From PALSA-911 sp963839645 (GTDB lineage Bacteria; Pseudomonadota; Alphaproteobacteria; Acetobacterales; Acetobacteraceae): a DNA stretch of 64,000 bases. Shown piece after piece: positions 1 through 8,915 of this stretch. Position 1 is the stretch's first letter, and every line of letters starts with the position of its first letter. Both the position numbers and the translations under genes were made by a program. The notes under the pieces are model-generated. The model worked only from the letters and a program-made list of their open reading frames with translations. It searched no databases and had not been told where the DNA came from. Location: the NCBI GenBank assembly GCA_963839645.1, contig CAWIVZ010000004.1, forward strand, positions 1 through 64,000. The letters run 5' to 3'.

Positions 1-41
1 AGCGTTGAATAGTTTCCAGGTAACAGCGCCCAAAAGTTTCC
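1..41. repeat. IS21 left terminal repeats
   Basis: Two copies of the terminal unit are visible: AGCGTTGAATAGTTTCC at 1-17 (clipped by the window edge) and AACAGCGCCCAAAAGTTTCC at 22-41. They are reverse complements of the right-end units at 2352-2371 and 2385-2404. Multiple end repeats of this kind are transposase-binding sites in IS21-type elements. Confidence 0.75.
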
Positions 42-47
42 ACTTTT

Positions 48-809
48 TCAGGCGGACTTCTGCTGCTTTTTCCGTTGCTTAAAGCGGAACGAATCGTTGC
101 CGGTTTCCAGGATATCGCAATGGTGGGTGATGCGGTCGAGCAAGGCGGTGGTCATCTTGGCATCACCGAAGACGCCGACCCATTCGGCAAACGAGAGATT
201 GGTGGTGATGATCAACGAGGTCTTTTCGTAAAGCTGGCTGATCAGATGGAACAGCAGGGCGCCGCCGGAGGCCGGGAACGGCAAGTAGCCCAGTTCGTCC
301 AAGATCACAGCGTCGGTCTGGACCAGCTGTCGGGCCAGGTTGCCCGCTTTGCCCTGCTGCTTTTCGCGTTCCAGCTGATTGACCAGGTCGACGGCGTTAT
401 AGAAGCGCACGCGTTTGCCTTGATGGACAGCAGCCACGCCCAATGCCGTCGCGACATGCGACTTTCCGGTGCCGGTTCCGCCGACCAGGATCAGATTGTG
501 CGCGGTTTCCATGAAGGCCGCAGTCGCCAGTTGCTGAACCTGAGCCTGGAGCAGCGGCGTTTCGGCCCAATCGATCCCAGTCAAATCGCGATGCACCGGG
601 AAGCGCGCCGACTTGAGCTGGTAACGCAGGCTGCGCACCTTGCGGTCAGCCAGTTCGGCTTCGATGAGCCGGTCCATCCAGGCTTCCGGTTGCATCGGCT
701 GGCGCGGTCCTTCGGCCAGCAACTCGCTCCAGGCCGCCGCCATGCCGTACAGATGCAGCGCGTTCAGTTGTGCCAGGCGGTCGATGCCGGGCGGCTTAAT
801 GAATGACAT
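48..809 (-). CDS. istB: IstB-type transposition helper ATPase
   Basis: 253-residue AAA+ ATPase that partners the IstA transposase and directs target choice and strand transfer in IS21 elements. A Walker A motif (GGTGTGKS) lies near residues 109-116 and a Walker B-like VILDELGYLP near 168-177. The C-terminus is basic. Length matches the usual 245-260 residues. The start overlaps the end of istA by 14 bp, the translationally coupled arrangement typical of the family. No frame breaks. Confidence 0.93.
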   Translation of the reverse strand: MSFIKPPGIDRLAQLNALHLYGMAAAWSELLAEGPRQPMQPEAWMDRLIEAELADRKVRSLRYQLKSARFPVHRDLTGIDWAETPLLQAQVQQLATAAFMETAHNLILVGGTGTGKSHVATALGVAAVHQGKRVRFYNAVDLVNQLEREKQQGKAGNLARQLVQTDAVILDELGYLPFPASGGALLFHLISQLYEKTSLIITTNLSFAEWVGVFGDAKMTTALLDRITHHCDILETGNDSFRFKQRKKQQKSA

Positions 810-2322
810 GGCTTACGCCCCGCAAATGGTCGTAGCGGCCACAATCGGCGAGCGGCTCGAGCTGGAGTTTCAACAGGTCGGGCACGCTCAGCATGCTCGG
901 CTGGCTGGGGGCGATCAGCCGCCGCATTTCGTTCATCACCACCGAAGCCGTGACGACATTGCCGTCCAGCACCAGTTCGCAGGCGACTTGCAGCGCTTCC
1001 AGCCCGGCGTCGCGCGCCATCAGCAGCAACTCGACAAAGGCTCGATCGCCCTTGGGCTGTTTCAGAATACGGTCGCGGACCTGTTGAATGGCGAGCGGCA
1101 AATTCCATTCCTGGAACGGCACGCCATTGCGCAGCGCGCCCGGCTTTCGTTCCAGGATCGGCAGATAGTGCCAGGGATCGCAGATAAGCTGATCTCGTCC
1201 GAAGCGGCGCGCGTGTTCGGCGATCACCGTGCCATCGGCAACGATACGGATCTCGGTTGCGGTGCTGCGCACCGATACCGCGCGCCCGGCAAACGCCGCC
1301 GGAACGCTGTATCGATTGCGATCCAGAACCACGAGGCAGGTGCTCGAGACCCGCACCATATGTTCCGTATAGCCATCGAACGGGGCGATGATAGACCGCA
1401 AGGAAAGCTGCTCTTGAATGAAGCAATCCGCGATCGACCGCTCCGGGGTCATCGGATGCTTACGCGCCGCCAACTCGCGGCAGCGCAGCGCCAGCCATTC
1501 ATTTAAGTCTGCGAAGCTGGCAAAGCGGGCAAGCGGCGTGAACAGCCATTCGCGGATATTGCCGACCTGGTTTTCAACTTGTCCCTTCTCCCAGCCTGAC
1601 GCGGGTGTGCAGGCGACAGGCTCGAACAGATAGTGGTTGGCCAGAACCATGAAGCGGCGGTTGAACAGCCGCTCCTTGCCGGTGAAAATCGTTTCGACGA
1701 CGGCCTTGAGGTTATCATACACCATGCGCCGTGGCACGCCGCCGAAGAAGGCGAAGGCGCGGTTGTGCGCGTCGAAAACCATCTCCTGGGTTTCTCTGGG
1801 ATAGGCCACGACGAACATCTGACGGCTGAACGTCAGCCGGAAATGCGCCACCTTGATGGTCTGCATCACGCCAGCAAGCTCGACATGCTCGTGGCTCCAG
1901 TCGAACTGGCAGACTTCGCCGGCAGCAAACGCCAAGGGAACGTAAGCTTGCGTCAAAGCCGGGCCGGATTTGGCCGTCTTCCAGCGCTGCACGAACCGCT
2001 GAACGCTGTCATAGGCGCCACGATACCCCTCGACCTGTAGTCCCTCGAATAACCGACGTGCGGTGCGGCGCTGCGCTTTCGGCAATAGGCATTCGGTTCG
2101 CAGCCAGCTCTCCAGCATCTCCTGGAACGAACCCAGCATCGGCGTCGGCTGCTTTTGCCGTTGGTAGACTGGCTGGGACTGCGTCCGCAGATGCTTGCGC
2201 ACCGTCGGGCGCGACAATTTCAGATCACGCGCAATCGAACTGATGCTCTCCCTGCTGACCAAATGACGGCGCCGGATCTCGGCAATCATATCCATGAACA
2301 GCACCCCAGAACTCTCCAGCAC
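796..2322 (-). CDS. istA: IS21-family transposase IstA
   Basis: 508-residue DDE transposase. The N-terminal helix-turn-helix (SRESISSIARDLKLSRPTVRK, about residues 23-43) binds the terminal repeats. The integrase core starts near the FDWSHEHV motif (about 139) and continues through the region around VYDNLKAVVE to the E in KGQVENQVG (about 254). The first ATG is at 2322. A second in-frame ATG at 2295 (MDMIAEIRRRH) fits the usual N-terminus at least as well. The gene overlaps istB downstream and is intact. Confidence 0.93.
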   Translation of the reverse strand: MLESSGVLFMDMIAEIRRRHLVSRESISSIARDLKLSRPTVRKHLRTQSQPVYQRQKQPTPMLGSFQEMLESWLRTECLLPKAQRRTARRLFEGLQVEGYRGAYDSVQRFVQRWKTAKSGPALTQAYVPLAFAAGEVCQFDWSHEHVELAGVMQTIKVAHFRLTFSRQMFVVAYPRETQEMVFDAHNRAFAFFGGVPRRMVYDNLKAVVETIFTGKERLFNRRFMVLANHYLFEPVACTPASGWEKGQVENQVGNIREWLFTPLARFASFADLNEWLALRCRELAARKHPMTPERSIADCFIQEQLSLRSIIAPFDGYTEHMVRVSSTCLVVLDRNRYSVPAAFAGRAVSVRSTATEIRIVADGTVIAEHARRFGRDQLICDPWHYLPILERKPGALRNGVPFQEWNLPLAIQQVRDRILKQPKGDRAFVELLLMARDAGLEALQVACELVLDGNVVTASVVMNEMRRLIAPSQPSMLSVPDLLKLQLEPLADCGRYDHLRGVSHVIH

Positions 2323-2351
2323 AAACGCCGGATGATCGCATGGACCAGGGT

Positions 2352-2404
2352 GGAAACTATTGGACGCTGTTTCCCCCAGAATCTGGAAACTTTTGCACGC
2401 TGTT
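2352..2404. repeat. IS21 right terminal repeats
   Basis: Two direct units, GGAAACTATTGGACGCTGTT (2352-2371) and GGAAACTTTTGCACGCTGTT (2385-2404), are inverted relative to the units at the left end and mark the right boundary of the element. Confidence 0.75.
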
Positions 2405-2887
2405 TTTGCAGGCAGCAGCTATGGGTTATATTTCGATGTCGCAGAAACCGGTGTCAGCGCGCCGCCGATGCCGCTTATCTTCTCGTCCAGCAACATCACG
2501 TTGAAGTCGGATCCCGGAAACCTGGACGGCGCAGCCCTCGCGACCTCCAGTGGTGTCGGATTCGCCAACTCGGGAGCGACCGGCGCGGCGGACGATATCA
2601 CTCTCGGGACCGGGGCGGTGGCGCGGGAACGGCGAGCCTCAATCCGGCGACGGGCGTGCGCACCACGCACTTCGTCGATCGTCGCATCCGCGCCAGCGGG
2701 CGAAGCCGGGTTCTTCCTCGCCCCAGATACGTTCGTCGGATCTTTCCTCGATTTTCTCGCCACCACCAACCCCGGTCTGTTACAGGTAAACCTGCGGGCC
2801 GGGCGGAACAATGATACAAACGATCAATGGCTCCACGGCATCACGCAATTCGTACCGAGCCGGGTTGCCGTTGTCCTGTTCGGATGA
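2405..2887 (+). pseudogene. Remnant of an unidentified coding sequence abutting IS21
   Basis: On the plus strand, coding-like codon use (mostly G or C in third position) runs from the IS21 end, but the plausible peptide changes frame near 2630 and again near 2690. The pieces contain small-residue-rich stretches such as GVGFANSGATGAADDITLG and GFFLAPDTFVGSFLDF. I do not recognise the family. It looks like the middle or end of a host gene cut off by IS21 on its left. It could also be noncoding, since no start or RBS is visible. Confidence 0.35.
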
Positions 2888-3156
2888 TCTCTGGGCCTCG
2901 CCCCGCCTTCTGCGGCGGTCCCGTCGGCAAGGGACCAGCCATGGCGTCTGGGTTTGGCCAGGACACATCAGGTGAAGCGAATGGCTGCCAAGGGTCGAAA
3001 CCGGCCAATCACTGAAGGCCGAAACAACGGCAGGTGTCCGTCCTCGCACGCCCGGACATGCCATTCCGCTATCAGCCAATTTCCGACGTTTCGGTTGCAG
3101 CCGATGGTCCTGCCCCCAAGTCTGGTCCAGTGCCTGTATGCAACTCTTCGGGCTGA
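2888..3156. other. Intergenic stretch between remnant and IS3 element
   Basis: About 270 bp with no convincing gene, RNA or repeat. Short open frames here have no RBS and no recognisable motif. The IS3 left end begins near the right edge. Confidence 0.5.
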
Positions 3157-3236
3157 TGATCTTGACCCCGAAAACTGGTCCGGACAGATCGCAATTTTTT
3201 CGGGCATTCTGAACCCTGCAGGAGGGGGTGAATGCC

Positions 3237-3497
3237 ATGAAGCGGAAACGGTATACGGATGAGCAGATTGCGTTTGCCCTGCGGCAGGCGGATAGCGGAA
3301 CCTCGGTTGAGGAGATCTGCCGCAAGCTCGGTGTGTCGGAGCCGACGTTCTACCGGTGGAAGAAGCAGTTCGCCGGTATGGGCGTGGTGGAGATCCGGCG
3401 CCTGAACGAGCTGGAGGAGGAGAACGTCAAGCTGAAGCGGCTGGTGGCGGACCTCAGCTTGGACAAGACCATGTTGCAGGATGTTCTGCGCCGAAAG
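3237..3497 (+). pseudogene. IS3-family OrfA (HTH protein), interrupted by IS66
   Basis: The first 87 residues of an IS3-type OrfA are present: a helix-turn-helix (EQIAFALRQADSG...CRKLGVSEPTFYRWKKQF) followed by a leucine-rich coiled coil (ELEEENVKLKRLVADLSLDK) and MLQDVLRRK. ATG 3237 follows a strong GGAGGGGG; GTG 3228 is in the same frame. IS66 sits at the last codons: joining 3497 to 6457 gives ...LRRKW and a stop, so only the final codons were displaced. The open frame running on into IS66 is spurious. Confidence 0.85.
3490..3497. repeat. 8-bp target-site duplication, left copy (IS66)
   Basis: GCCGAAAG immediately precedes the IS66 left end and recurs at 6449-6456 immediately after its right end. 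Eight base pairs is the standard IS66 duplication length. Confidence 0.85.
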
Positions 3498-3509
3498 GTC
3501 GTCGCGGCG

Positions 3510-3882
3510 TCAGCACGTCGGTTCCCGGTTGACACGATCGGCGCCGCAAGGGTCGGGCAGTGGCTGCCGGATCCGCTTGACCCTGTGCTTTTGGTAGGCG
3601 GTGATTTTTCGGCCCAATGGCAAGCTCGGATCGAAGCGCAGGTGGGTGATGGAGACAAAGGCCTGGTTCTGCACGCTGGCGCCAAGGTCGAGTTTGCAGA
3701 CGATGCCGCCTTCGTCGCCCATGTAATGCAGGCCGGTGATGGTGCAGTCCGCCGGAACCGGCGCTGCGGCATTCTGGCTCGATGAGTGACGCTCGCATCT
3801 GCGGCGTCAGGCGCGCAGGCAGCGGCAACGCCGCCTCGATTTGCGTGAGCAATTCCATCGCGGTAATCGGATCATCGATCAT
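3510..3882 (-). pseudogene. IS66-associated small downstream protein, one frame break
   Basis: The gene starts with ATG 3882 (MIDDPITAMELLTQIEAALPL), overlapping the tnpC stop. The frame changes near 3775, after which it reads DCTITGLHYMGDEGGIVCKLDLG and then SITHLRFDPSLPLGRKITAY, ending at 3510. Total about 124 residues. From memory, a similar 'ITGLHYMGDEGGI...' ORF accompanies some alphaproteobacterial IS66 elements. I know no function for it. The high-scoring continuity across the break suggests a single indel. Confidence 0.55.
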
Positions 3883-5500
3883 CAAGCGGCCATCGAGCTT
3901 CAACAGCCCCGGCAGTCTGCGGCTTCCAATTCCAGGGTAGCAGGTTTTCCAGTCCATGGGATTCGGTGCGCCCCGAGACGACACGCTCGAGCACGTCGGT
4001 GAGCCAGGCCATGGGGTCTACGCCGTTGAGCTTGGCGGTCTGGATCAGCGTCATGGCAATGGCCCAATGACGCGCTCCGCCGTCGGAGCCTGCGAATAAT
4101 GCGTTCTTTCGCGTCAGGGTATGTGGCCTGATCGCTCGCTCCACCACGTTCGTGTCCATCTCGACACGACCGTCTTCGAGGAACACCACGAGGCCCGGCC
4201 AATGCCGGATGGCGTAGCGGATGGCGTCTGCCAGGTCGGAGATGGTGGACACCCGACCGACATGGTCTTGCAACCAGTCAGCAGGGCTTCGACGATCGGT
4301 CGACTTCGTGCCTGGCGCACCTGCTTGCGATGTTCGGCGGAATGTCCGCGGATTTCGGCTTCGATTGCATACAAGGCGCGGACTCGCGCTAGCACCTCGA
4401 GGGCCAGCGGCGATTTTGTGGACGTGTAGAACTCGTAGAACGCCCGACGCATGTGCGCCCAACAGAATGCCAGGCGCACATTGCCGTCCATCCGCCCCTC
4501 GGCCAGCCGCTTGAACCCATCATAGCCGTCGACCTGCAACACGCCGCAGAATTCTGACAGATGCCCGGCCGGGCGTTCGTTCTTGCGGTCTGCCGTGTAG
4601 ATGTAGGCTGCCGCCGGATGATTCGGGCCACACCACGGCCGGTCATCCACAGCGTAGCACCACAGGCGCCCTAGCTTCGTCCGTCCACGGCCTGGATCGA
4701 GCACCGGCAGCGCCGTGTCATCGGCAAAGATCTTGGTGGATCCGAGCACTGTGTTGACGACCAGATCGTAGAGCGGCGTCAGCCACCAGCAGGCGCGACC
4801 GACCCAATTGCCGAGGGTTGAACGATCCAAGGTGATGCCCTGGCGCGCCAGCATCTGCGACTGCCGATACAGCGGCAGAGAGTCGCAGAACTTGCTCACC
4901 ACCACATGGATGATCAGCCCCTCGGTCGCCATGCCGCCATCAATCGGCCGCTCCGGCGCAGGCGCCACGACAACGGCGCCTTCACAGGCGCGGCAGGCAT
5001 AACGAGGACGACGCGTCACCCGGACGCGCAATTGCGACGGGACGATATCGAGTTGCTCGGTGCGCAACTCGCCGATGGCATGCAGCACGCCACCGCAGCA
5101 CGGGCAGGCATCGTGAGCGATATCGATGACAACTTCATCAGCGCGGCAGATGGGATGGCAGGGCGCCGTGGTTACGCTGCGGCCGAGCTGCCCGACGCTT
5201 CTGCCGCTGCTGGTCTGACTGTGCCGCAGCTTCCTGCGCTGCTTCCCCCTCGGCGATGGTCTGCTCGAGATCCTCCAGCGCGAACTGAAGCTGATCAGGG
5301 CTCAACTGTTCGGATCGTCGGCCGAACCGATTGCGCAAAAGCCGCTGGATCAGCAGCCGCAACTTGTCGTTCTCAGCCTCACGCTCCTGAACGGCGACCT
5401 GCAACGCGACCTGCTCCTGCGTTGCGGCGGCGACCAAATCTCGCAGCATTTGCTGGAGAATTGCAGGGTCGGTCGGCAGGGCGGCGAGCTCGATCTGCAT
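3872..5500 (-). pseudogene. tnpC: IS66 transposase TnpC, two frame breaks
   Basis: Start ATG 5500 (MQIELAALPTDPAILQQ). Order of features: N-terminal coiled coil (to about 5260), basic segment, zinc-binding CPCCGG and CRAC cysteines (about 5115-4990), then the DDE domain with FADDTALPVLDPGRGRTK, the CWAHMRRAFYE motif and the C-terminal DTNVVERAIRPHTLTRKNALF. Frame changes near 5140 and 4265; all family motifs are retained on both sides. About 540 residues when rejoined, a normal TnpC length. It is either inactive or mis-sequenced. Confidence 0.85.
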
Positions 5501-5562
5501 GCGCGAATGATGGCCAATTCCTTCGCGTCGAATCCAGTGCTTTGTCCGATTTACGCCGTCTT

Positions 5563-5913
5563 TTAACCCGCCAGCTCCGGTCTGCGGCGTGGCTGAGGTG
5601 CGCGCCATTCGCATCCGTCCAACAGCGCCACCAACTGCGACGGTGACAAAGAAATGCGCCCCGTCGTCGTCGCTGACGGCCAGGCAAACTGGCCCTGTTC
5701 AAGCCGTTTCGTCAGCATGCAAAGTCCAACACCGTCGTGCCAAATCAATTTGATCAGCCCAGCCCGGCGCCCACGAAAGGCAAAGATCGCCCCACCAAAC
5801 GGATCCTCCGCCAGACTCTGTTGCACCATCATGGCAAGCCCTACCATGCCTTTGCGCATGTCGGTCACACCGCAGGCCAGGTAGACGCGGGCGCTCGATG
5901 ACAGGGCAATCAT
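5563..5913 (-). CDS. tnpB: IS66 accessory protein TnpB
   Basis: 116 residues, intact. The sequence has the family hallmarks VYLACGVTDMRKGMVGLA and FAFRGRRAGLIKLIWHDGVG followed by LCMLTKRLEQGQFAWP. TnpB is required for IS66 transposition, but its biochemical role is not established. The start overlaps the tnpA stop by 4 bp, indicating translational coupling. Confidence 0.93.
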   Translation of the reverse strand: MIALSSSARVYLACGVTDMRKGMVGLAMMVQQSLAEDPFGGAIFAFRGRRAGLIKLIWHDGVGLCMLTKRLEQGQFAWPSATTTGRISLSPSQLVALLDGCEWRAPQPRRRPELAG

Positions 5914-6389
5914 TGGCCCCGCAGCACGTCGAGCACGCGACGCAATGCCTTGACATTCACCTGCGTATCAACCCGCAGCGAGACACCGTCAGGCAAAATG
6001 ATCTCGATCAGCCCCTCCGACCGCGTCGGCAGCGCGCCATGAGGGTTCGGTATCGGCGCATCCGGGTGGGGCAGAGCCGTCGTCAGATCCACTTGCGCAA
6101 AGCTCGGTGCCGATGGTGTCAGCAAATCTCCAGGCCTGCTCAATATCTGCTGACGCCATGTGTAGAGCAGCCCGCTGCTGATCCTATACTTCCGCGCCAC
6201 CTCAGTCGGCGTAAGGCCTGGCCTCAAACTTTCGGCCACGATGTCGCGCTTCTGCTCCCGTGTCCAAGCCCGACGCGGTTCGCTGCGGACAAGGACCTCA
6301 ACCGACGCGCCACGAGTGCTCCTATGACCTATCGTACGAGAACTCTCAGCATCGGTGACCGGCATCGGCGGTGGCGGCATCTCGTCCAT
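5910..6389 (-). CDS. tnpA: IS66 protein TnpA (HTH)
   Basis: 159 residues with a helix-turn-helix of the transposase-8 type around residues 41-75 (RRAWTREQKRDIVAESL...LTPTEVARKYRISSGLLYTWR). The C-terminal part contains GLIEIILPDGVSLRVD, usual for the family. It is the first gene of the IS66 cassette and overlaps tnpB by 4 bp. The first 20 or so residues are weakly conserved and the true start may lie downstream at the second ATG. Confidence 0.9.
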   Translation of the reverse strand: MDEMPPPPMPVTDAESSRTIGHRSTRGASVEVLVRSEPRRAWTREQKRDIVAESLRPGLTPTEVARKYRISSGLLYTWRQQILSRPGDLLTPSAPSFAQVDLTTALPHPDAPIPNPHGALPTRSEGLIEIILPDGVSLRVDTQVNVKALRRVLDVLRGQ

Positions 6390-6448
6390 GCACGGCTTCG
6401 ATCATGCCGTCGTCCTGTGGCGCAATGTGCTGCCCCCACGGCGCTTAC

Positions 6449-6456
6449 GCCGAAAG
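6449..6456. repeat. 8-bp target-site duplication, right copy (IS66)
   Basis: GCCGAAAG follows the IS66 terminus CGCTTAC and matches 3490-3497. Confidence 0.85.
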
Positions 6457-6868
6457 TGGTAAGGCCTGCCGTTCGTCGCGATGTGGTGGGGGTTTTGCAA
6501 AGCGCCTACCAGGTCAGCGAGCGGCGGGCCTGCCAGGCGACGGGTTTTCACCGATCTTCGCAGCGGTACCGCTCGCGCCGGGATCCTCAGACGGAGCTGC
6601 GGCTGCGATTGCGGGATCTGGCTGCGAGCCGGGTGCGCTACGGCTATCGGCGTTTACATGTGCTCCTGAGGCGGGAGGGCTGGCCAGTGAATGCGAAGCG
6701 AATTTGGCGTCTGTATAGCGAGGAAGGTCTGTCGATCCGGCCACGGACGCCGCGCCGCCGGCGTGCCTGGCGGTATCGGATCGGAAGGAAGATGACCACT
6801 GCAGCGGCGAACGACGTATGGGCCATGGACTTCCTGTCGGACGCCCTGTTTGACGGCCGACCGTTCGG
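6457..6868 (+). pseudogene. IS3-family transposase OrfB, truncated at both ends
   Basis: Residues from KVVRPAVRRDVV through the HTH_21 region (RRACQATGFHRSSQRYRSRR, RLRDLAASRVRYGYRRLHVLLRREGW) to WAMDFLSDALFDGR, which contains the first catalytic aspartate. The rest of the integrase domain is replaced by an IS256-type terminus beginning about 6869. Its upstream partner orfA lies at 3237, beyond the inserted IS66. Confidence 0.85.
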
Positions 6869-7133
6869 TAGCGTCCGCGCTGGTGGTGGAATTTCCCAGG
6901 CAGCTGAGGTGGCCATCGGATCGGCAGGCTAAGGTGGAGTTGCGACGCTTCACCCTGACGCCCAAGAGGCCCCGATGACCGAGGAGAGATTACCGTTGGC
7001 CGAGCTCTTTCGCCAAGCCGGAGATGGCGATTTTCTGCGCAGCATGGCCGAGGCCGTCGTGCAGTTGCTGATGGAGACCGATGTGGAAGGCATGATCGGC
7101 GCCGGTCGTCATGAGCGAACCGGCGAACGTCAG
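6869..7133 (+). mobile_element. IS256-family element, 5' fragment
   Basis: Begins TAGCGTCCGC at 6869. The leader is closely related to the leader of the second IS256 copy in inverse orientation at 11301-11196 (shared GAGGTGGCCATCGGATCGG and AAGGTGGAGTTGCGA blocks). Only the leader and first codons of the transposase survive before the sequence changes at about 7133 into the recombinase module. Confidence 0.75.
6975..7133 (+). pseudogene. IS256-family transposase, N-terminal fragment
   Basis: About 53 residues (MTEERLPLAELF...LLMETDVEGMIGAGRHERTGERQ), matching the start of mutator-type transposases and the second copy in this window (MTQERLPLAEFL...). The homology stops after GERQS; the last dozen codons of the open frame are unrelated. 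Catalytic residues are absent, so this is nonfunctional. Confidence 0.85.
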
Positions 7134-7167
7134 AGCGATTTTCACTGCACCATGCTCGACCTAATGG

Positions 7168-8858
7168 TTACGAATTAGCCGACCAGCAGCAAATCAAGAT
7201 GGTTGCGTGTCCCCGCAACCACTTTACCGAACTCGAGAACAAAACAGATCCAATCCCTGCGGCACTGACATCAGTGCCGCTGTCTTCGTTTGTGCCCGGG
7301 GTCAGCCCAAGGCGAACCATCGCGGCAATCTCGCCAGCCAACTCTATGCTGAAACCAGCCTCTGCTGTTGGCGTGAGACTCACACGCTCGATCAGGCCGC
7401 GGATCAGCTCCCGCGCCTCCTGGCTGTCGTCGCGCCGTAGCGCTTCGGCCAGAGCCGCGACCTTGGTCCGGTAAACCTCCGCTAAACCGGATGTAGTCTG
7501 GGAACAGCCGGGACTGCCTCGGCGAGTTGCCGCTCCAGTGCTGCCTGCTGGCTCTCCAGCGCGTCCAGCCGTGCCTGTGGTCCGACCCGCGCAAGCCGTC
7601 GGCGATCGCCTCGATAATCCCTGCAAGCTTGCGTTCGACCTGGGCGAGTTCTCGCTCCAGCCCATCCCGGGTCGCGCCGTGGGCCGCCTGGCATCGGTTC
7701 CATTCCGCGGTGAATTCTGAAACGAAGGCGGCTACGGGCTCGGGTTGCATGAGCTCGGTCTGGCGGGCATGGAGGATCAGATTCTCGAGCACCTGGCGGG
7801 AATAATGCCCCGGTTGGAGCACACACGCTGCCGGCGAGCCGCGTTGCGCGCGAGATAGTCCTGACCAATCGCTGCCATGGCTCCGCCACAGCAGCCACGA
7901 GGATCTTGCCGCTGAGCAAATGCTGTGCGCGGCGGTTTTCCCAGAACCTCGGCCGCTCAGGACTGTTCGCGCCGGATGCCTCTCGAATTGCGCCAAGCCG
8001 GCTTTGGACCCGATCCCATAGATCCTCGTCCAAAAGGCGCATCTCAGGGACTTCGTGCTCAATCCAAAGTTCCTTGGGGTTTATGCGCGAGACGCGTTTA
8101 CCCGTTGTCGGATCCTTGATGTAGCGCATGCGGTTCCAGATGAGGCGCCCCACGTGAAGTTCATTGCGGAGGATGCCGGTGCCCCGCAACGCGTGACCCC
8201 GGATCGTGGTGTCGCGCCATGCCTGTCCCCCGGGACCCGGGATCCCCTCAGCGTTCAGGGTTCGTGCGATGGCAACGGGCGAGGCGCCGGCGGCGAACAT
8301 CTGGAAGATCCTGACAACCACGGCGGCTTCGTCCGGATCAATCCGCCGTTCGCCACGGATTCGCTCGCCCCGCTCGTCGAGCTGGTGTACCGCCTTATAG
8401 CCATAGCAGAGGCCTCCGGCGGATTTGCCCGCCTCAACCCGGCCGCGCAGCCCGCGCCGGGTCTTGTCTGCGAGGTCCTTCAGGAACAGCGCGTTCATCG
8501 TGCCCTTGAGCCCAACATCCCGCTCGCTGATTTCGCGCCGGCGAAAGTCAGGATCCGGATACCCGCGAACCTCATACGCTTGAGCAATGCGGCTACATCC
8601 TCCTGATCCCGGGACAGCCGGTCCAGGGCCTCGGCAACCAGAACGTCGAATTCGCCATTGCGCGCGGCTTCCAGCACTGCCTGGTAGCCAGGACGAAGGG
8701 GGGAGGCGCCGCTGATCGCCCGGTCCTGACACACCTGGACCAGTTCCCAACCCTCGGCTGCGATCCGTTCCTTCCAGAGTCGCACCTGGTCGGCAATCGA
8801 AGCCTCCCGCTGGATACTCGGTGCTGTAGCGGGCATAAATCACGGCACGAAGGGTCAT
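7168..8858 (-). pseudogene. Large serine recombinase, several frame breaks
   Basis: ATG 8858 begins MTLRAVIYARYSTE with the nucleophile serine of the resolvase domain. After a frame change near 8815 it continues ASIADQVRLWKERIAAEGWE and EALDRLSRDQEDVAALL. Another break near 8510-8530 precedes the recombinase domain (GLKGTMNALFLKDLADKTRRGLRGR, ..GYKAVHQLDERGERI.., GRLIWNRMRYIKDPTTGKRV). Further changes near 7900 and 7580 precede a coiled-coil segment and a tail (VYRTKVAALAEALRRDDSQEARELIRGL). About 560 residues when joined. Catalyses site-specific integration/excision in temperate phages and integrative elements. Last of three co-directional genes. Confidence 0.8.
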
Positions 8859-8915
8859 GGAAACCAGTTGCTCCCCGGTCAATGAGCGGGCCGCAGGCCT
8901 ATGTTGGGTGATCTT

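Larger units (their letters stand above)
1..2404 (-). mobile_element. IS21-family insertion sequence, left tip cut by window edge
   Basis: The element carries the two-gene istA-istB cassette read right to left and has multiple short terminal repeats, as expected of IS21. Related 20-bp units with the pattern GGAAACTNTTGNNCGCTGTT lie at 2352-2371 and 2385-2404. Their inverted counterparts lie at 22-41 and, truncated, at 1-17. The outermost left repeat is missing its first bases, so the true end lies just outside the window. Both genes are uninterrupted, so the element could be active or recently inserted. It lies against a remnant of unknown host sequence on its right. Confidence 0.9.
3498..6448 (-). 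mobile_element. Complete IS66-family element (four genes)
   Basis: 2951-bp element inserted in the orfA/orfB junction of an IS3 element and bounded by the GCCGAAAG duplication. The right end reads GTAAGCGCCG inward (complement of 6439-6448), the classic IS66 terminus. The left end GTCGTCGCGG is an imperfect match. Gene order, read right to left, is tnpA, tnpB, tnpC and a fourth small downstream ORF. tnpC and the small ORF contain frame breaks. Confidence 0.9.
3157..6868 (+). mobile_element. IS3-family element, split by IS66 and truncated at its 3' end
   Basis: The left end is near TGATCTTGACCCCGAAAACT (about 3157), an IS3-like terminus. orfA follows at 3237 and orfB resumes after the inserted IS66 at 6449. 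orfB stops abruptly at 6868, where an IS256-type end begins, so the right end is lost. Removing IS66 (3498-6448) and one 8-bp duplicate restores orfA ending TGG TAA, with orfB in the -1 frame across an AAAG slippery stretch, the usual IS3 frameshift arrangement. Left boundary is approximate. Confidence 0.8.

Noticed and set aside
4114..5088. Independent 324-codon gene inside IS66
   Set aside because: It is the middle part of tnpC, joined to pieces in other frames at 5140 and 4265.
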